Source: Patescibacteria group bacterium (GTDB lineage Bacteria > Patescibacteria > Paceibacteria > UBA9973 > UBA2103). From it: DNA of 64,000 bases. Position numbers and translations under genes: made by a program. Below are positions 6,252 to 15,207 of the stretch, in pieces. How positions within the stretch are numbered: the stretch's first letter is position 1; each line of letters starts with the position of its first letter. The notes beneath the pieces are model-generated. The model searched no databases. It saw only the letters and a program-made list of their open reading frames with translations, and was not told the origin of the DNA. The stretch spans positions 62,001 to 126,000 of the forward strand of contig SCTS01000006.1 in the NCBI GenBank assembly GCA_004322365.1, given 5' to 3'.

Positions 6252-8948
6252 TTAGTTTTTTGAACTCGCCGCTCCGACTTTCGCACGGTGTGACTTAGTA
6301 GCACGGGCACTCTTCACAACATCAAAAACAAACTCATTCCCCTTCATGCTGACGCTCACGGTACCTCCCTGCATCACGCCACGGGACACCATAAACGATG
6401 CTACCGGCGTGAGAATCTTAGATTGAATCAAGCGTTTCAATGGTCTAGCGCCGTACTGAGGGCTATAGCCTTCTTTAGCAAGGTACGCATACACTTCAGG
6501 ATGTATTGCGAGCTTAATGTCTTTCGTAGCGAGTCTATCTTCCACAATCTTCACCTGCATATCAACAATGTTCTTTATTGCTTCTACCGAGAGAATGTTA
6601 AAGACAATAATCTCATCGAGACGGTTCAAGAATTCTGGTCTGAAGTAATCTTTCAGACGACCCATGACTTTCTCTTTGGCAATGGCATATTCAGCAACAT
6701 CACTGCCATTTGCTGAGCTAAATCCGAAGCTCGACATCTTATCGATGAACTCAGCTCCGATGTTTGAAGTCAAAATGATGATGCTGTTTTTGAAGTTAAC
6801 CTTCCTGCCCTTAGCGTCCGTGAGATGTCCGTTGTCGAGAACTTGGAGCAAGATGTTAAACACTTCAGGATGTGCCTTTTCAATCTCATCGAAAAGAATC
6901 AAGGCGTACGGACGGTGACGAACTTTTTCCGTGAGTGAACCTCCCTCTTCATGCCCAACATAGCCCGGTGGTGAACCAATGATTTTAGACACTGAATGCT
7001 TTTCCATGAATTCGCTCATGTCGACACGGATGATCGCGGACTCATCATCGAACATAAACTTTGCGAGCGCCTTGGATAGCTCTGTTTTTCCTACCCCCGT
7101 GGGTCCCAAGAAAAGGAATGAACCAATTGGGCGATTGGGATCAGCGATACCTACACGCGAGCGCTTTACCGCATCCGACACGAGACGCACAGCATCATCT
7201 TGTCCCACCACAGAAGCTTTGAGATCTTCTTCCATTCGAGCAAGCTTCTTTGCTTCAGCCTCGAGCATGCGCGACACCGGCACGCCGGTCCATCGGCTTA
7301 CCACTTCAGCAATATCAACATCCGTTACTTCTTCACGGAGAACTCTGCGAGAGCGCTGGAAACGCTTGAGCTTATCCAGCTCTCGCTCTAAATTTTTCTC
7401 TAAGGTTGGCAATTTACCGTAGCGAATTTCAGCCACACGTGCCAAATCTGCGCGAGCCTCAGCAGACTCTGCTTCTGCACGAAGTTGATCAAGCTCTTTC
7501 TTAGTGGCTCCAATAGCAAGTAACACTTCTTTTTCATTCTTCCATTTCACTTCCAAATCAGCTGTTTTCTCACGAAGTTCAGCAATTTCTTTTTCAATTG
7601 CGCGCAAACGCACTTTCGTACTTTTCCCCACATGTGCGTCTTCATCTTTTCGCAATGCTTCAAATTCAATTTCGAGTCGGCGAATTTTCCGATCAGTTTC
7701 TTCGAGTGCTGGTGGTTTATTTTCAAGAGAAATTTTCAACGCAGATGCGGCCTCATCAATTAAGTCGACAGCTTTGTCTGGAAGAAATCGATCAGTGATG
7801 TAACGACTCGAAAGCCCTACTGCAGCAACAATAGCTGCGTCCGTTATACGCACACCGTGATACAGCTCGTATTTCTCTCGTAGTCCTCGCAAAATCGCCA
7901 CCGCATCCTCTATTGAAGGCTCCTGCACAAACACTGGTTGGAAGCGACGCGTGAGCGCTGGATCTCGTTCAATGTGCTGTTGGTACTCTTTTAGTGTTGT
8001 TGCACCAATAACGCGGAAATCCCCACGAGCAAGAGCGGGCTTCAACATATTGCTGGCATCCATTGCACCTTCAGCAGCACCTGCACCGACGAGTGTATGA
8101 ATTTCATCTACGAATAGAATGACTTTACCGTCAGACTTTTCAACTTCCTTCATGATTGTCTTAAGTCGCTCTTCAAACTCGCCACGATATTTCGTACCTG
8201 CAATGAGCATGCCGAGGTCAAGCATTAACAATTCCTTCCCTTTCAAAGACTCAGGGACATCATTCACTGCCATGCGACTCGCTAACCCTTCAGCAATTGC
8301 AGTTTTTCCAACACCCGCTTCACCAATAAGGATTGGGTTATTTTTTGTGCGACGCGACAAGATCTGAATAACCCGATTGATTTCAATATCACGCCCAATA
8401 ACTGGATCAAGCTTATTGTCGCTCGCAAGTTTTGTAAGGTTTCTGGTGTACTTGCCTAACGCGCGCATCTTTTTTGGTGCCTCAGGTTCGTTGGTGCGAC
8501 CTGCACGGAATTCCTGCATAACAGACACGACGGCGGTGCGGTCAATACGGAAACGATTGAAAATTTCAGCAGCGGGCCCTGGGTTTTCAAGAATACCGAG
8601 GAACAAATGCTCCACTGAAACAAACGATTCATTAAATGTAGTTGCAATTTTTACCGCAGCTTCAAGTGCCTGAGCTAGGTCTGGTGTTAAATAAAGTTGA
8701 TATGAAGGTGAGAGCACAGAGCCTGTTGGAGGAACTTCCAAAAGTTCAATGACGGAATCTGTAAAGAGGACGGTGTCAACATCCAATCGCTCTAAAATAG
8801 CGAGCACAATTGACTCCTCCTGCATAACAAGAGCACCAACAAGGTGCAGTGAACTCACATGGTTTTGACCACGCTCAATAGCAATCTCGTGCGCTTTGCG
8901 TACGGCTTCTTTTGCTTTTGTTGTGAAATTTCCAAATGGTGGTGGCAT
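6252..8948 (-). CDS. clpB: ATP-dependent disaggregase ClpB
   Basis: 898 residues. The N-terminal Clp repeat domain spans about 5-145, with the first AAA+ module (Walker A GEAGVGKT at 209-216, Walker B ILFVDEIHTL). A coiled-coil middle domain of about 120 residues ends in RYGKLPTLEKNLERELDKL. The second AAA+ module has GPTGVGKTELSK, LFDEIEKAH and the C-terminal D2-small domain. The ClpB-type M-domain argues for the protein disaggregase rather than ClpC, though the two are close. It presumably works with Hsp20 (48.0 kb) and a DnaK system outside the window. Confidence 0.92.
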   Translation of the reverse strand: MPPPFGNFTTKAKEAVRKAHEIAIERGQNHVSSLHLVGALVMQEESIVLAILERLDVDTVLFTDSVIELLEVPPTGSVLSPSYQLYLTPDLAQALEAAVKIATTFNESFVSVEHLFLGILENPGPAAEIFNRFRIDRTAVVSVMQEFRAGRTNEPEAPKKMRALGKYTRNLTKLASDNKLDPVIGRDIEINRVIQILSRRTKNNPILIGEAGVGKTAIAEGLASRMAVNDVPESLKGKELLMLDLGMLIAGTKYRGEFEERLKTIMKEVEKSDGKVILFVDEIHTLVGAGAAEGAMDASNMLKPALARGDFRVIGATTLKEYQQHIERDPALTRRFQPVFVQEPSIEDAVAILRGLREKYELYHGVRITDAAIVAAVGLSSRYITDRFLPDKAVDLIDEAASALKISLENKPPALEETDRKIRRLEIEFEALRKDEDAHVGKSTKVRLRAIEKEIAELREKTADLEVKWKNEKEVLLAIGATKKELDQLRAEAESAEARADLARVAEIRYGKLPTLEKNLERELDKLKRFQRSRRVLREEVTDVDIAEVVSRWTGVPVSRMLEAEAKKLARMEEDLKASVVGQDDAVRLVSDAVKRSRVGIADPNRPIGSFLFLGPTGVGKTELSKALAKFMFDDESAIIRVDMSEFMEKHSVSKIIGSPPGYVGHEEGGSLTEKVRHRPYALILFDEIEKAHPEVFNILLQVLDNGHLTDAKGRKVNFKNSIIILTSNIGAEFIDKMSSFGFSSANGSDVAEYAIAKEKVMGRLKDYFRPEFLNRLDEIIVFNILSVEAIKNIVDMQVKIVEDRLATKDIKLAIHPEVYAYLAKEGYSPQYGARPLKRLIQSKILTPVASFMVSRGVMQGGTVSVSMKGNEFVFDVVKSARATKSHRAKVGAASSKN

Positions 8949-9027
8949 ACCTCTATTATACCACTCGAGTAATTATTTTGTTACAAGAATCTTGAGCACT
9001 TAGATAGTAGAGGGTGTGGATGTCTGT

Positions 9028-9090
9028 GATCCCTCCGAAAACGACAAAGCGTCGTCTAAGCACTGACCACTAAACCCTACTCCCTACTTC
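9028..9090. repeat. GATCCCT-type element joined to degenerate 7-bp units
   Basis: A GATCCCTCCG start and a small hairpin (GACAAAGCGTC) are followed by degenerate 7-bp units (ACCCTAC, TCCCTAC) running to the stop of the next minus-strand gene. The same order, GATCCCT element then heptads, recurs at 29110-29202 and 47172-47215, and in inverse order at 35171-35237. Confidence 0.45.
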
Positions 9091-9923
9091 GCCTTCGCTG
9101 GAGTAGAGCTTGCGTGTGATGATGAAAAGACTGTCAAAATATCGCTTGTGGCAATGAAGGTTCCATTTCCACCAGACGCTTGGGAAACACTCGTTGCAAT
9201 ACCCACAAGATCACCAAAAATATTCACCAACGGTGTTCCTGGAACTAGGGTTGCATTTATATTGGTATCGATATTTCGAACTGAAATCGCCGATGCTCCT
9301 TTTACTGGAACAACATCAGTTGATGCTGTGCGTGATGACACGGCACCAATGACTACGCGTTCTTGCGTAACACTTACCAATGCCACCGTAGTTGCACCCA
9401 GTTTCAAAGCACCAACATCACCAATTCTAAATGGCGCACCGAGTTTTGTGTTGGTATCTTTTGGAACAAGAAATGCAATACCTACTTCAGGAAACTGCTG
9501 CGACACTGTGTATACCGCTGATGTACCACCGACAATAACAAGATGATCTTTGTCGACGATACTTGAGTCAGTAACAAAGAGTGCAGGGCCAATCTGTGCG
9601 GCAAGACCAACAATTGGCGTCGTGGTAGAAATTCCAGAAAAGACACGCCCTGTTTTCCCCAGTGATGCGGAAATTGAAGCGGTGATGAGGTCGTCCTCCT
9701 TCACAACAACAGTAGTCTCTTTAGTGGTTGCAGGTGTCGAGATATTAGTAGGAACAATAGTCTGAATAGTGCGTTCAACAACCTGATTAATTGTTTGCGT
9801 TACTCCTGTAGGCGCTGCAGCAAGAAGCGACACGGTAACAATGCCAGTAGCAATTGATGTAACAAATGACACCAAAATTACGAGGAGTACTATTTGAAAT
9901 TTTGAGAGATCTTCGATATCCAT
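9084..9923 (-). CDS. membrane-anchored HtrA/trypsin-like protein, catalytically degenerate
   Basis: 279 residues. One N-terminal transmembrane helix (about 10-35) is followed by a Thr-rich linker and an extracytoplasmic domain with the strand pattern of trypsin-like serine proteases. The segment GTPLVNIFGDLVGIATS aligns with the HtrA 'GNSGGPL.N..G.vvGi' region, but the nucleophilic Ser motif is replaced by G-T-P-L, and no convincing catalytic His or Asp motif is visible. It is probably a non-proteolytic binding or sensory protein. No PDZ domain is seen. Confidence 0.6.
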   Translation of the reverse strand: MDIEDLSKFQIVLLVILVSFVTSIATGIVTVSLLAAAPTGVTQTINQVVERTIQTIVPTNISTPATTKETTVVVKEDDLITASISASLGKTGRVFSGISTTTPIVGLAAQIGPALFVTDSSIVDKDHLVIVGGTSAVYTVSQQFPEVGIAFLVPKDTNTKLGAPFRIGDVGALKLGATTVALVSVTQERVVIGAVSSRTASTDVVPVKGASAISVRNIDTNINATLVPGTPLVNIFGDLVGIATSVSQASGGNGTFIATSDILTVFSSSHASSTPAKAK

Positions 9924-9929
9924 AAAATC

Positions 9930-9963
9930 AGGTTATAGGTTCTAGGTTATAGGTTCTAGGTTT
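9930..9963. repeat. heptad array R1
   Basis: Four 7-bp units of type AGGTTAT/AGGTTCT alternate in perfect phase, then AGGTTT. The array lies directly upstream of the HtrA-like gene and just after the end of the cysteine desulfurase gene. A single arm is present with no opposed arm nearby. Confidence 0.8.
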
Positions 9964-9988
9964 AAATACAAGCAACATGAGTGAATGA

Positions 9989-11212
9989 TTAGTGGAGATG
10001 AGTTCGGGCAATTTTGAGAGCACCTTTAAATGCCGTGACGGCCTGTTCAATATCAAGTCGTGTTGTATCAATGCCGAGCGAAAACCTAATAGTGCCTTTG
10101 GCTTTTTTCTCATCGCCAGTAAGTGCCATCACCACATGCGATACATTTCCCCCGGTACCTACACAGGCACTGCGTGGTGACACGGCAATACCAGCTTCGT
10201 CCATCAACACTGAAAGATAATCACCGTCGATACCAGAAATAGCGAAAAGTGCGTTCGAGGCGATTCGTCGTTTTGGGTGTCCAATAAGTTCAGCGTCAGG
10301 TGCAACATCCCGCACTAACTCAATTAAATAATCTCGCAATTCTCGTACTCGCAATTCTCTTGTCGCCCTCTCTTCTTTAGCAAGGACAAACGCTACGCCA
10401 GCACCAACTATTCCAGCAACATTCTCAGTCCCTGGTCGAATACCTCGCTCTTGGGTTCCTCCGCCCCACATAGGAACCAATGGGACAGAAAAATCGCGAT
10501 ACAAAACACCAACGCCTTTCGGTCCGCACAGTTTTTGCGCATCATACGAAACCATATCTGCTCGAAATGCATGCGGACTCGCCTCGCTGTATAGAGGTGA
10601 TTGCGCAGCATCAACATGAAAAATTGGAAACGATACTTCAGGAACTAATTGTCTAAAGGTACTGACTTCCCTCCCCTTCCATCTTGTTATTTCGGTACTG
10701 ATATCGGCCAATGGTTGAATGACGCCCGTCTCGCTATTCACATGCGCTAGCGTTATCAGCGCTGTCTTAGGTTGTATTGCACTCGCAATTGACTGAACAC
10801 GAACAATCCCATCGAAGTCAGGAGCAACATAGGTAACTGCAACACCTCTACCTTGAAGAATTTCAAGAGTCTTTAAAATAGAACTATGCTCAACCGACGT
10901 TGTGACAACATGTATGTCAGTATACGCAATTCCTTTTTTGTGTAACGCATCAATGACGCCAAAAATAGCAAGATTATTTGATTCAGTACCGCCAGATGTA
11001 AAAATAAGTTCTTCTGACTTAACTCCGAGCGTTTGAGCAATAGCACTCCGTGCACGTTCAATTGCTTCATAGGCTTTTCGTCCCTCGGTATGTGGTGCGC
11101 TTGGATTTCCTGGAATATCTTCTAAGGCACTGTATACAGCCCTCGCGACTTTAGGGTGCACCACTGTTGCGGATGCGTTATCAAGATAAATACGACCATG
11201 CGTGGAAGACAT
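9989..11212 (-). CDS. cysteine desulfurase (NifS/IscS family)
   Basis: 407 residues. The pyridoxal-phosphate aminotransferase fold begins IYLDNASATVVHPKV and has FTSGGTESNNLA, THAD-type D-A-A-Q-S and the Schiff-base Lys in YDAQKLCGPKGVG. The active Cys lies in a short loop, S-P-R-S-A-C-V-G. It provides persulfide sulfur for tRNA thiolation or Fe-S assembly. No iscU or mnmA is nearby. Its start faces the DUF4446 gene across a short divergent promoter region. Confidence 0.92.
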   Translation of the reverse strand: MSSTHGRIYLDNASATVVHPKVARAVYSALEDIPGNPSAPHTEGRKAYEAIERARSAIAQTLGVKSEELIFTSGGTESNNLAIFGVIDALHKKGIAYTDIHVVTTSVEHSSILKTLEILQGRGVAVTYVAPDFDGIVRVQSIASAIQPKTALITLAHVNSETGVIQPLADISTEITRWKGREVSTFRQLVPEVSFPIFHVDAAQSPLYSEASPHAFRADMVSYDAQKLCGPKGVGVLYRDFSVPLVPMWGGGTQERGIRPGTENVAGIVGAGVAFVLAKEERATRELRVRELRDYLIELVRDVAPDAELIGHPKRRIASNALFAISGIDGDYLSVLMDEAGIAVSPRSACVGTGGNVSHVVMALTGDEKKAKGTIRFSLGIDTTRLDIEQAVTAFKGALKIARTHLH

Positions 11213-11250
11213 CCTTCTATAATACAGCGACTACGACACAAAACATACGC

Positions 11251-11268
11251 TATAATCTTCTGATACTC
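11251..11268 (+). promoter_or_regulatory. promoter of the DUF4446-infB-rbfA operon
   Basis: TATAAT at 11251-11256 lies 12 nt before the ATG at 11269, with no Shine-Dalgarno-like purine run between them. This suggests a leaderless or near-leaderless mRNA. The start of the divergent desulfurase gene is 57 bp away. Confidence 0.6.
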
Positions 11269-11778
11269 ATGGAAAGTGCTCACATCGTACTTCAAAATGT
11301 TCTTGAGTCCGTGCAAGGGAACCCCGTGCTTTCTGGACTTACTATTCTCGTGGCGTGGGCCCTCATTCAAGACCTATTTCTCTTCCGAAGATTACGACGG
11401 CTCGTGCGGGGTGGAGATGGAAAAACACTTGAAGGTACTATTCGAAAACTACAAGAACGGGTGAGTACATTAGAAGAACATGCCACAAAATCGACCGTGG
11501 CGTTTAACAATGTTGATGCACGACTAGAAACCTGCATTCGCGGGATCGCGATGAGGCGCTTCGATCCATTTGGCGGAGAAGGTGGACAGCAAAGTTTCAT
11601 TGTTGCACTACTTGATGAAAAAGGAGACGGTGCGGTACTTTCCGGTATTCATGCAAGAGATGGTGTGCGTGTATATGCAAAGGCAGTGAAAAAATTTCTG
11701 TCAGAGCGCGAGCTATCTGACGAAGAGCGAGGTGCGATTTCCGACGCAAAAAAAACACTTGCGTCAGAAAAATCCTGA
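11269..11778 (+). CDS. DUF4446 family membrane-anchored protein
   Basis: 169 residues from the ATG at 11269. The frame is open further upstream to 11167, but that would overlap the desulfurase start and the promoter, so the internal start is chosen. A hydrophobic N-terminal helix is followed by a coiled-coil stretch (TIRKLQERVSTLEEH) and the family hallmark R-F-D-P-F-G-G-E-G-G-Q-Q-S-F ... LLDEKGDG..LSGIHARDGVRVYAK. The function is unknown. It begins an apparent operon with infB. Confidence 0.85.
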   Translation: MESAHIVLQNVLESVQGNPVLSGLTILVAWALIQDLFLFRRLRRLVRGGDGKTLEGTIRKLQERVSTLEEHATKSTVAFNNVDARLETCIRGIAMRRFDPFGGEGGQQSFIVALLDEKGDGAVLSGIHARDGVRVYAKAVKKFLSERELSDEERGAISDAKKTLASEKS

Positions 11779-11832
11779 AATACAGCTCGCACGCTATTTG
11801 CTTAAGAAGCGTTTTTGTGTTTCTCTTGCACT

Positions 11833-13341
11833 ATGACAAGTCCACGATCAGCCAATCCTAAAGAATGTCACCAACCAGTTGTCGCAATTGTCGGGCATAT
11901 TGACCATGGCAAGACAACACTTTTAGACTACATACGAAAATCTGCAGTCGCTGCAAAGGAAACAGGCGGTATCACTCAGCGTGTATCAGCATATGAGGTC
12001 ACTCATACAGGAGCTGAAGGAGAAAGACATATCACCTTCATCGACACCCCAGGACATGAAGCTTTTCAAAAAATGCGAGCTAGGGCTGGCGCTGCTGCTG
12101 ACATCGCTATTCTTATTGTTGCGGCCGATGATGGTGTAAAGCCACAGACTTTAGAAGCACATAAAGCAATACTTGAAGCAGGTATTCCTTTTATTGTCGC
12201 CTTCACAAAAATTGACAAAGACACTGCCTCTTTAGACCGCGCAAAAGAAAGCGTGATGAAGAACGGCATTTATCTTGAAGGCTTGGGTGGCGATATATCC
12301 TTTGTGGGAGTCTCTGGGAAAACAGGTGCGGGCGTATCAGAGTTACTTGACCTCATTGGACTCACCGCTGACCTACACTCCATCACCTGCGATGCAACAA
12401 AAGAAGTAGAAGGAATCGTTATAGAATCTGCTCGTGATCCAAAAGCGGGAATAAGTGCGACTGTAATTGTTCGCTCAGGAACAGTAGCTGTTGGTGGTTT
12501 TGCTGTAATAGGGAGCGCCATGGCACCACTTCGTACACTAGAAGATTTTACAGGAGCAAAGGTTACAGAAATTTCCTGTGGTAAACCTGCACGCATAACC
12601 GGATTTGATTCTGAGCCGAAAGTTGGGAGCGTTCTTACGGTAGTCAAAACTAAAAAAGAGGCTGAAAAACTCACTGATGAAGCACGACAACCTACTCAAG
12701 CGAAACCACGCGGTAGCGCAGTGGAGGGCGCAGGAAAGCGCACGCTCGTGCGACTAGCACTCAAAGCAGATACCGCTGGTTCACTTGAAGCACTCGAACA
12801 TGAACTCGCAAAAATTTCAGAGGAAGGAATTGAATTGCATGTTGTCTCTGGCACAGTTGGTCCAATTTCTGATAACGACATCAGACCATTTATTGGTTTC
12901 TCCCCTGCTATTGTTCTTGGTTTCAATGTGAAGGCAGACGCTTCAGCAAAAGACCTCGCCGAAAGACAGCGCATCACCATTGAAACGCGCGCAATCATTT
13001 ACGAACTCGGCGACTGGCTTAAAGAAGAAATCAAAAAATTCAAACCCGAGATGGAGGAGGGAGCAATTTCTGGTACTGCTCAAATCATTAAACATTTTTC
13101 AAGCTCTGGCTCAAAACATGTTGTCGGAGGAAAAGTGCAGAGCGGAATCATCCACCTCAAAGATCAGGTTGTTATACACCGCAGAGGTATTGAGGTAGGA
13201 ATGGGAAAAGTAGTTAATCTCCAAACACAGCGCGCTGATGTTGATGAAATAGTCGAAGGAATGGAGTTCGGAGCACAAATTGAATCCAAGGCAGACATTG
13301 TTGCAGGTGACACCATAAGCGCAATGTTCAAGAAAGCATAA
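11833..13341 (+). CDS. infB: translation initiation factor IF-2, short form
   Basis: About 502 residues from the Met at 11833; an in-frame Met at 11815 would add six residues. The G domain starts almost at once: G1 GHIDHGKT, G3 DTPGHEAF and G4 TKID (Thr for the usual Asn). It is followed by domains II, III and C2 (VRSGTVAVGGF, DTAGSLEAL and GMGKVVNLQ). The long N-terminal region of E. coli IF-2 is absent, as is usual in reduced genomes. It delivers initiator tRNA to the 30S subunit. rbfA follows after 6 bp. Confidence 0.95.
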   Translation: MTSPRSANPKECHQPVVAIVGHIDHGKTTLLDYIRKSAVAAKETGGITQRVSAYEVTHTGAEGERHITFIDTPGHEAFQKMRARAGAAADIAILIVAADDGVKPQTLEAHKAILEAGIPFIVAFTKIDKDTASLDRAKESVMKNGIYLEGLGGDISFVGVSGKTGAGVSELLDLIGLTADLHSITCDATKEVEGIVIESARDPKAGISATVIVRSGTVAVGGFAVIGSAMAPLRTLEDFTGAKVTEISCGKPARITGFDSEPKVGSVLTVVKTKKEAEKLTDEARQPTQAKPRGSAVEGAGKRTLVRLALKADTAGSLEALEHELAKISEEGIELHVVSGTVGPISDNDIRPFIGFSPAIVLGFNVKADASAKDLAERQRITIETRAIIYELGDWLKEEIKKFKPEMEEGAISGTAQIIKHFSSSGSKHVVGGKVQSGIIHLKDQVVIHRRGIEVGMGKVVNLQTQRADVDEIVEGMEFGAQIESKADIVAGDTISAMFKKA

Positions 13342-13347
13342 TCCTCC

Positions 13348-13674
13348 ATGCCACGAGATCAAATTCATAGAGACGAACGCTTCATATCAGCACTAAGTGC
13401 TGCAGCCGCACAGTTCATTAACCGTGAATCAAATCGTCGCTCACTCATTACTGTCACTAAAGTACATATTGCTGATGGTGGGAAAACAGCACAAATCTTT
13501 GTGAGCGTATTACCAAAAGAACAAACGCATGCGGTTGCAGATTTCTTATCGCGCCAGCGACAAGAATTTCTCGTTTTCTTAAAAACACAGGCGAGACTCC
13601 ACACGGTTCCTAGAGTTACCTTTCTCCCCGACCCTGATATGGGTGAGAGCGTTGAGGGAAGCTCTCAGACATAA
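13348..13674 (+). CDS. rbfA: ribosome-binding factor A
   Basis: 108 residues with the KH-like RbfA fold: N-terminal RDERFISALSAAAAQFINRE, the middle strand LITVTKVHIADGGKTAQIFVSV and the C-terminal RLHTVPRVTFLPDPDMG, which is the standard 'R..P.l.F..D' ending. It acts in late 16S rRNA maturation. It is the last gene of DUF4446-infB-rbfA. The infB-rbfA order is conserved across bacteria. Confidence 0.92.
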   Translation: MPRDQIHRDERFISALSAAAAQFINRESNRRSLITVTKVHIADGGKTAQIFVSVLPKEQTHAVADFLSRQRQEFLVFLKTQARLHTVPRVTFLPDPDMGESVEGSSQT

Positions 13675-13681
13675 GCAGAGC

Positions 13682-13813
13682 TTTCACTGACTGCACTCGA
13701 AAAAGAAATGTGTAGGCACATTCCTTCTTTCTCGCTTGTGGCTGCAAACGGGGTTTCCACTGACGGCACTCGAAAAAGAAATGTGTAGGCACATTCCTTC
13801 TTTCTCGCTTGTC
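13682..13813. repeat. tandem hairpin repeat, two copies
   Basis: Two nearly identical copies of about 57 bp (13682-13740 and 13755-13813) are offset by 73 bp. Each has CACTCGAA, then a hairpin (AAGAAATGTG/CACATTCCTT) and TTCTCGCTTG. The same outer frame (CTCGAA ... TCTCGC) encloses other hairpin sequences near 15100. The repeats separate rbfA from tRNA-Cys and could stop rbfA transcription, although no long T-run follows. Confidence 0.75.
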
Positions 13814-13835
13814 AGTGTAGTATTGTAGTCAGACA

Positions 13836-13911
13836 GGCCACGTGGCGAAGTGGAAACGCAGCGGTTTGCAAAACCGATATTGCGCGGGTTCGATTCCCGC
13901 CGTGGCCTCCA
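13836..13911 (+). tRNA. tRNA-Cys (GCA anticodon)
   Basis: Acceptor GGCCACG pairs with CGTGGCC, discriminator T, followed by an in-place CCA (13909-13911). The anticodon loop is TTGCAAA with anticodon GCA, and the T-arm is GCGGGTTCGATTCCCGC. The U73 discriminator is the known identity element for CysRS. Confidence 0.95.
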
Positions 13912-14040
13912 TGGAGTAAAGCATCTGCATGTTTTACGGCGGGAATCGAAAGCCGGAACGATGTTTTTTGTTTCAAAAAACCGTGAGGCGGGGTCGAGCG
14001 CATTTTGTGCGACGGCACAAAATGACGGGTGACCGATTCC
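13912..14040 (+). repeat. tRNA-Cys tail with inverted T-arm copy
   Basis: Right after the tRNA comes a hairpin (arms GTAAAGCAT and ATGTTTTAC, 13916-13937). Next is GGCGGGAATCGAA (13938-13950), an exact 13-bp inverted copy of the tRNA's own T-arm (13889-13901). After it come CCGGAACGATG and a hairpin with TTTTTTG and CAAAAAA arms. No gene is seen here. Confidence 0.7.
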
Positions 14041-14080
14041 CCTTAATTCCCTAATCCTGTATCATAATCAAGCAACACCC

Positions 14081-14165
14081 GCCCGGGTGGTGAAATTGGT
14101 AGACACGCTCGACTTAAGATCGAGTTCCGTAAGGAATGTGGGTTCGAGTCCCACCCTGGGCACCA
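14081..14165 (+). tRNA. tRNA-Leu (TAA anticodon)
   Basis: Long-variable-arm tRNA. Acceptor GCCCGGG pairs with CCTGGGC (one G-T pair), discriminator A, encoded CCA at 14163-14165. The anticodon loop is CTTAAGA (TAA) in a CTCGA/TCGAG stem. The variable arm is TTCCGTAAGGAA and the T-arm GTGGGTTCGAGTCCCAC. Confidence 0.95.
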
Positions 14166-14403
14166 TAAAAAATGTTAGTCGCGCATCCGTGCGACTTTAT
14201 TTTATGGTGCCCAGGAGCAAGCGCCCTGCGACGCTTGCGTGTGGGACTCGAAGCCCGGAGCGATGTTTTTGTTTGTCTTGAGTCTGCGAGAGACAAGGCA
14301 AAAACCGCGAGGGCCGGCACGGAGGCGCGAGAGTCAACGAGCGACCGGAGTGGAGTCCCTCCCCCGACACCAACAAAAAGATACGATATACTGCTTCGCA
14401 CAC
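14166..14403 (+). repeat. tRNA-Leu(TAA) tail: inverted acceptor and T-arm copies
   Basis: A hairpin (AGTCGC/GCGACT, 14177-14196, then T-rich) is nested in a longer inverted repeat. Positions 14200-14215 are the exact 16-bp complement of the tRNA 3' end plus flank (14155-14170). After a small hairpin (AGCAAGCG/CGCTTGC) comes GTGGGACTCGAA (14241-14252), an exact 12-bp inverted copy of the T-arm (14143-14154). It is followed by CCCGGAGCGATG and further GC-rich inverted repeats up to the next gene. Open frames across it are spurious. Confidence 0.75.
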
Positions 14404-14958
14404 ATGACTCTTTTCTTTGTCCTAGCCCTTTATGTATTACTAATACTTATCTGGTTAGTCTGCTTCTTTTTTTTACTGTTAATGAGCTACGGCATCATCA
14501 CAACAAAAGTACCCTATGTGCCAATACCTCAACATGTAATTGATGAAGTAAAGCGACTACTACCAATGAAAGCCGGTGACCAATTCTATGACCTTGGTTC
14601 TGGCGACGGGCGTGTCATCGCTACAATGGCTTCAGCCTACCCAGATGCATTTGCGACAGGTGTAGAGAAGGCCCCTCTTCCTTACACTCTCACCCAAATT
14701 CGTTTCTGGCGAAAACCTTTAAAGAATGTGAAAACTCTTTTCAGAAACTTCTCACGCGTACCGCTCAACAATGCAACACATATATACATGTATCTATTTC
14801 CTGAAGTCGTGGAGAAACTTTTACCAAAGTTCGAAGCAGAATTAAAAAAAGGAACCCGAGTTGTTTCCTGTGACTTCCCTTTCAAAACAAAAGAACCTGT
14901 AGAAACCGTAGTTGTTAGTGGCAGACACAAACACACACTGTATGTTTATGAGTTTTAA
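14404..14958 (+). CDS. membrane-anchored SAM-dependent methyltransferase-like protein
   Basis: 184 residues from the ATG at 14404; the upstream open frame crosses the tRNA tail and is rejected. One N-terminal transmembrane helix (about 5-30) is followed by a Rossmann-type methyltransferase domain. It has motif I YDLGSGDGRVIATMA, an acidic strand GVEKAPLPYTL and the motif IV-like THIYMYLFPEV. The glycine-rich DLGSGDG and the membrane anchor resemble small methyltransferases common in this lineage. The substrate is unknown. Confidence 0.8.
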   Translation: MTLFFVLALYVLLILIWLVCFFFLLLMSYGIITTKVPYVPIPQHVIDEVKRLLPMKAGDQFYDLGSGDGRVIATMASAYPDAFATGVEKAPLPYTLTQIRFWRKPLKNVKTLFRNFSRVPLNNATHIYMYLFPEVVEKLLPKFEAELKKGTRVVSCDFPFKTKEPVETVVVSGRHKHTLYVYEF

Positions 14959-14989
14959 AATAGACCCTTTAGACTATTGATTCAGGAGG

Positions 14990-15207
14990 AAAATCGGGTA
15001 GTATGGACGAATCTGCAAAGAAGCTACGCTTCCAAGTAGAAACGCGAAGAGAAAAGCTCGCGCCCGTAAGCAAAGCTTTCGGGCCACTCACTCGAAGAAA
15101 ATGAAAACCCATTTTCATTTTCCTTCTCGCTCGCGCCGTAAGAAAATCTTTCGTGCGGCGCCATCGAAGGTAATACAAGCGTTCCGCTTTTATTACCCTT
15201 CTCAGTC
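14990..15207. repeat. hairpin-rich intergenic block before tRNA-Lys
   Basis: No gene is seen. The block contains at least three strong hairpins: 15088-15122 (GAAAATGAAAA with TTTTCATTTTC), 15130-15163 (GCGCCGTAAGA/TCTTTCGTGCGGCGC) and 15167-15201 (GGTAATA/TATTACC). Conserved words CTCGAAG and TTCTCGC flank the first. This is the same fixed-frame, variable-hairpin layout as at 13682-13813. Confidence 0.55.

Noticed and set aside
13682..13813. Possible short CRISPR-like repeat pair
   Set aside because: Only two copies, imperfect spacing, and each copy is itself a hairpin with no spacer-like unique sequence of regular length; no cas genes nearby.
14239..14403. Longer start for the methyltransferase gene at 14239
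   Set aside because: The extension translates the tRNA-Leu tail hairpins; the membrane helix follows the ATG at 14404 directly.
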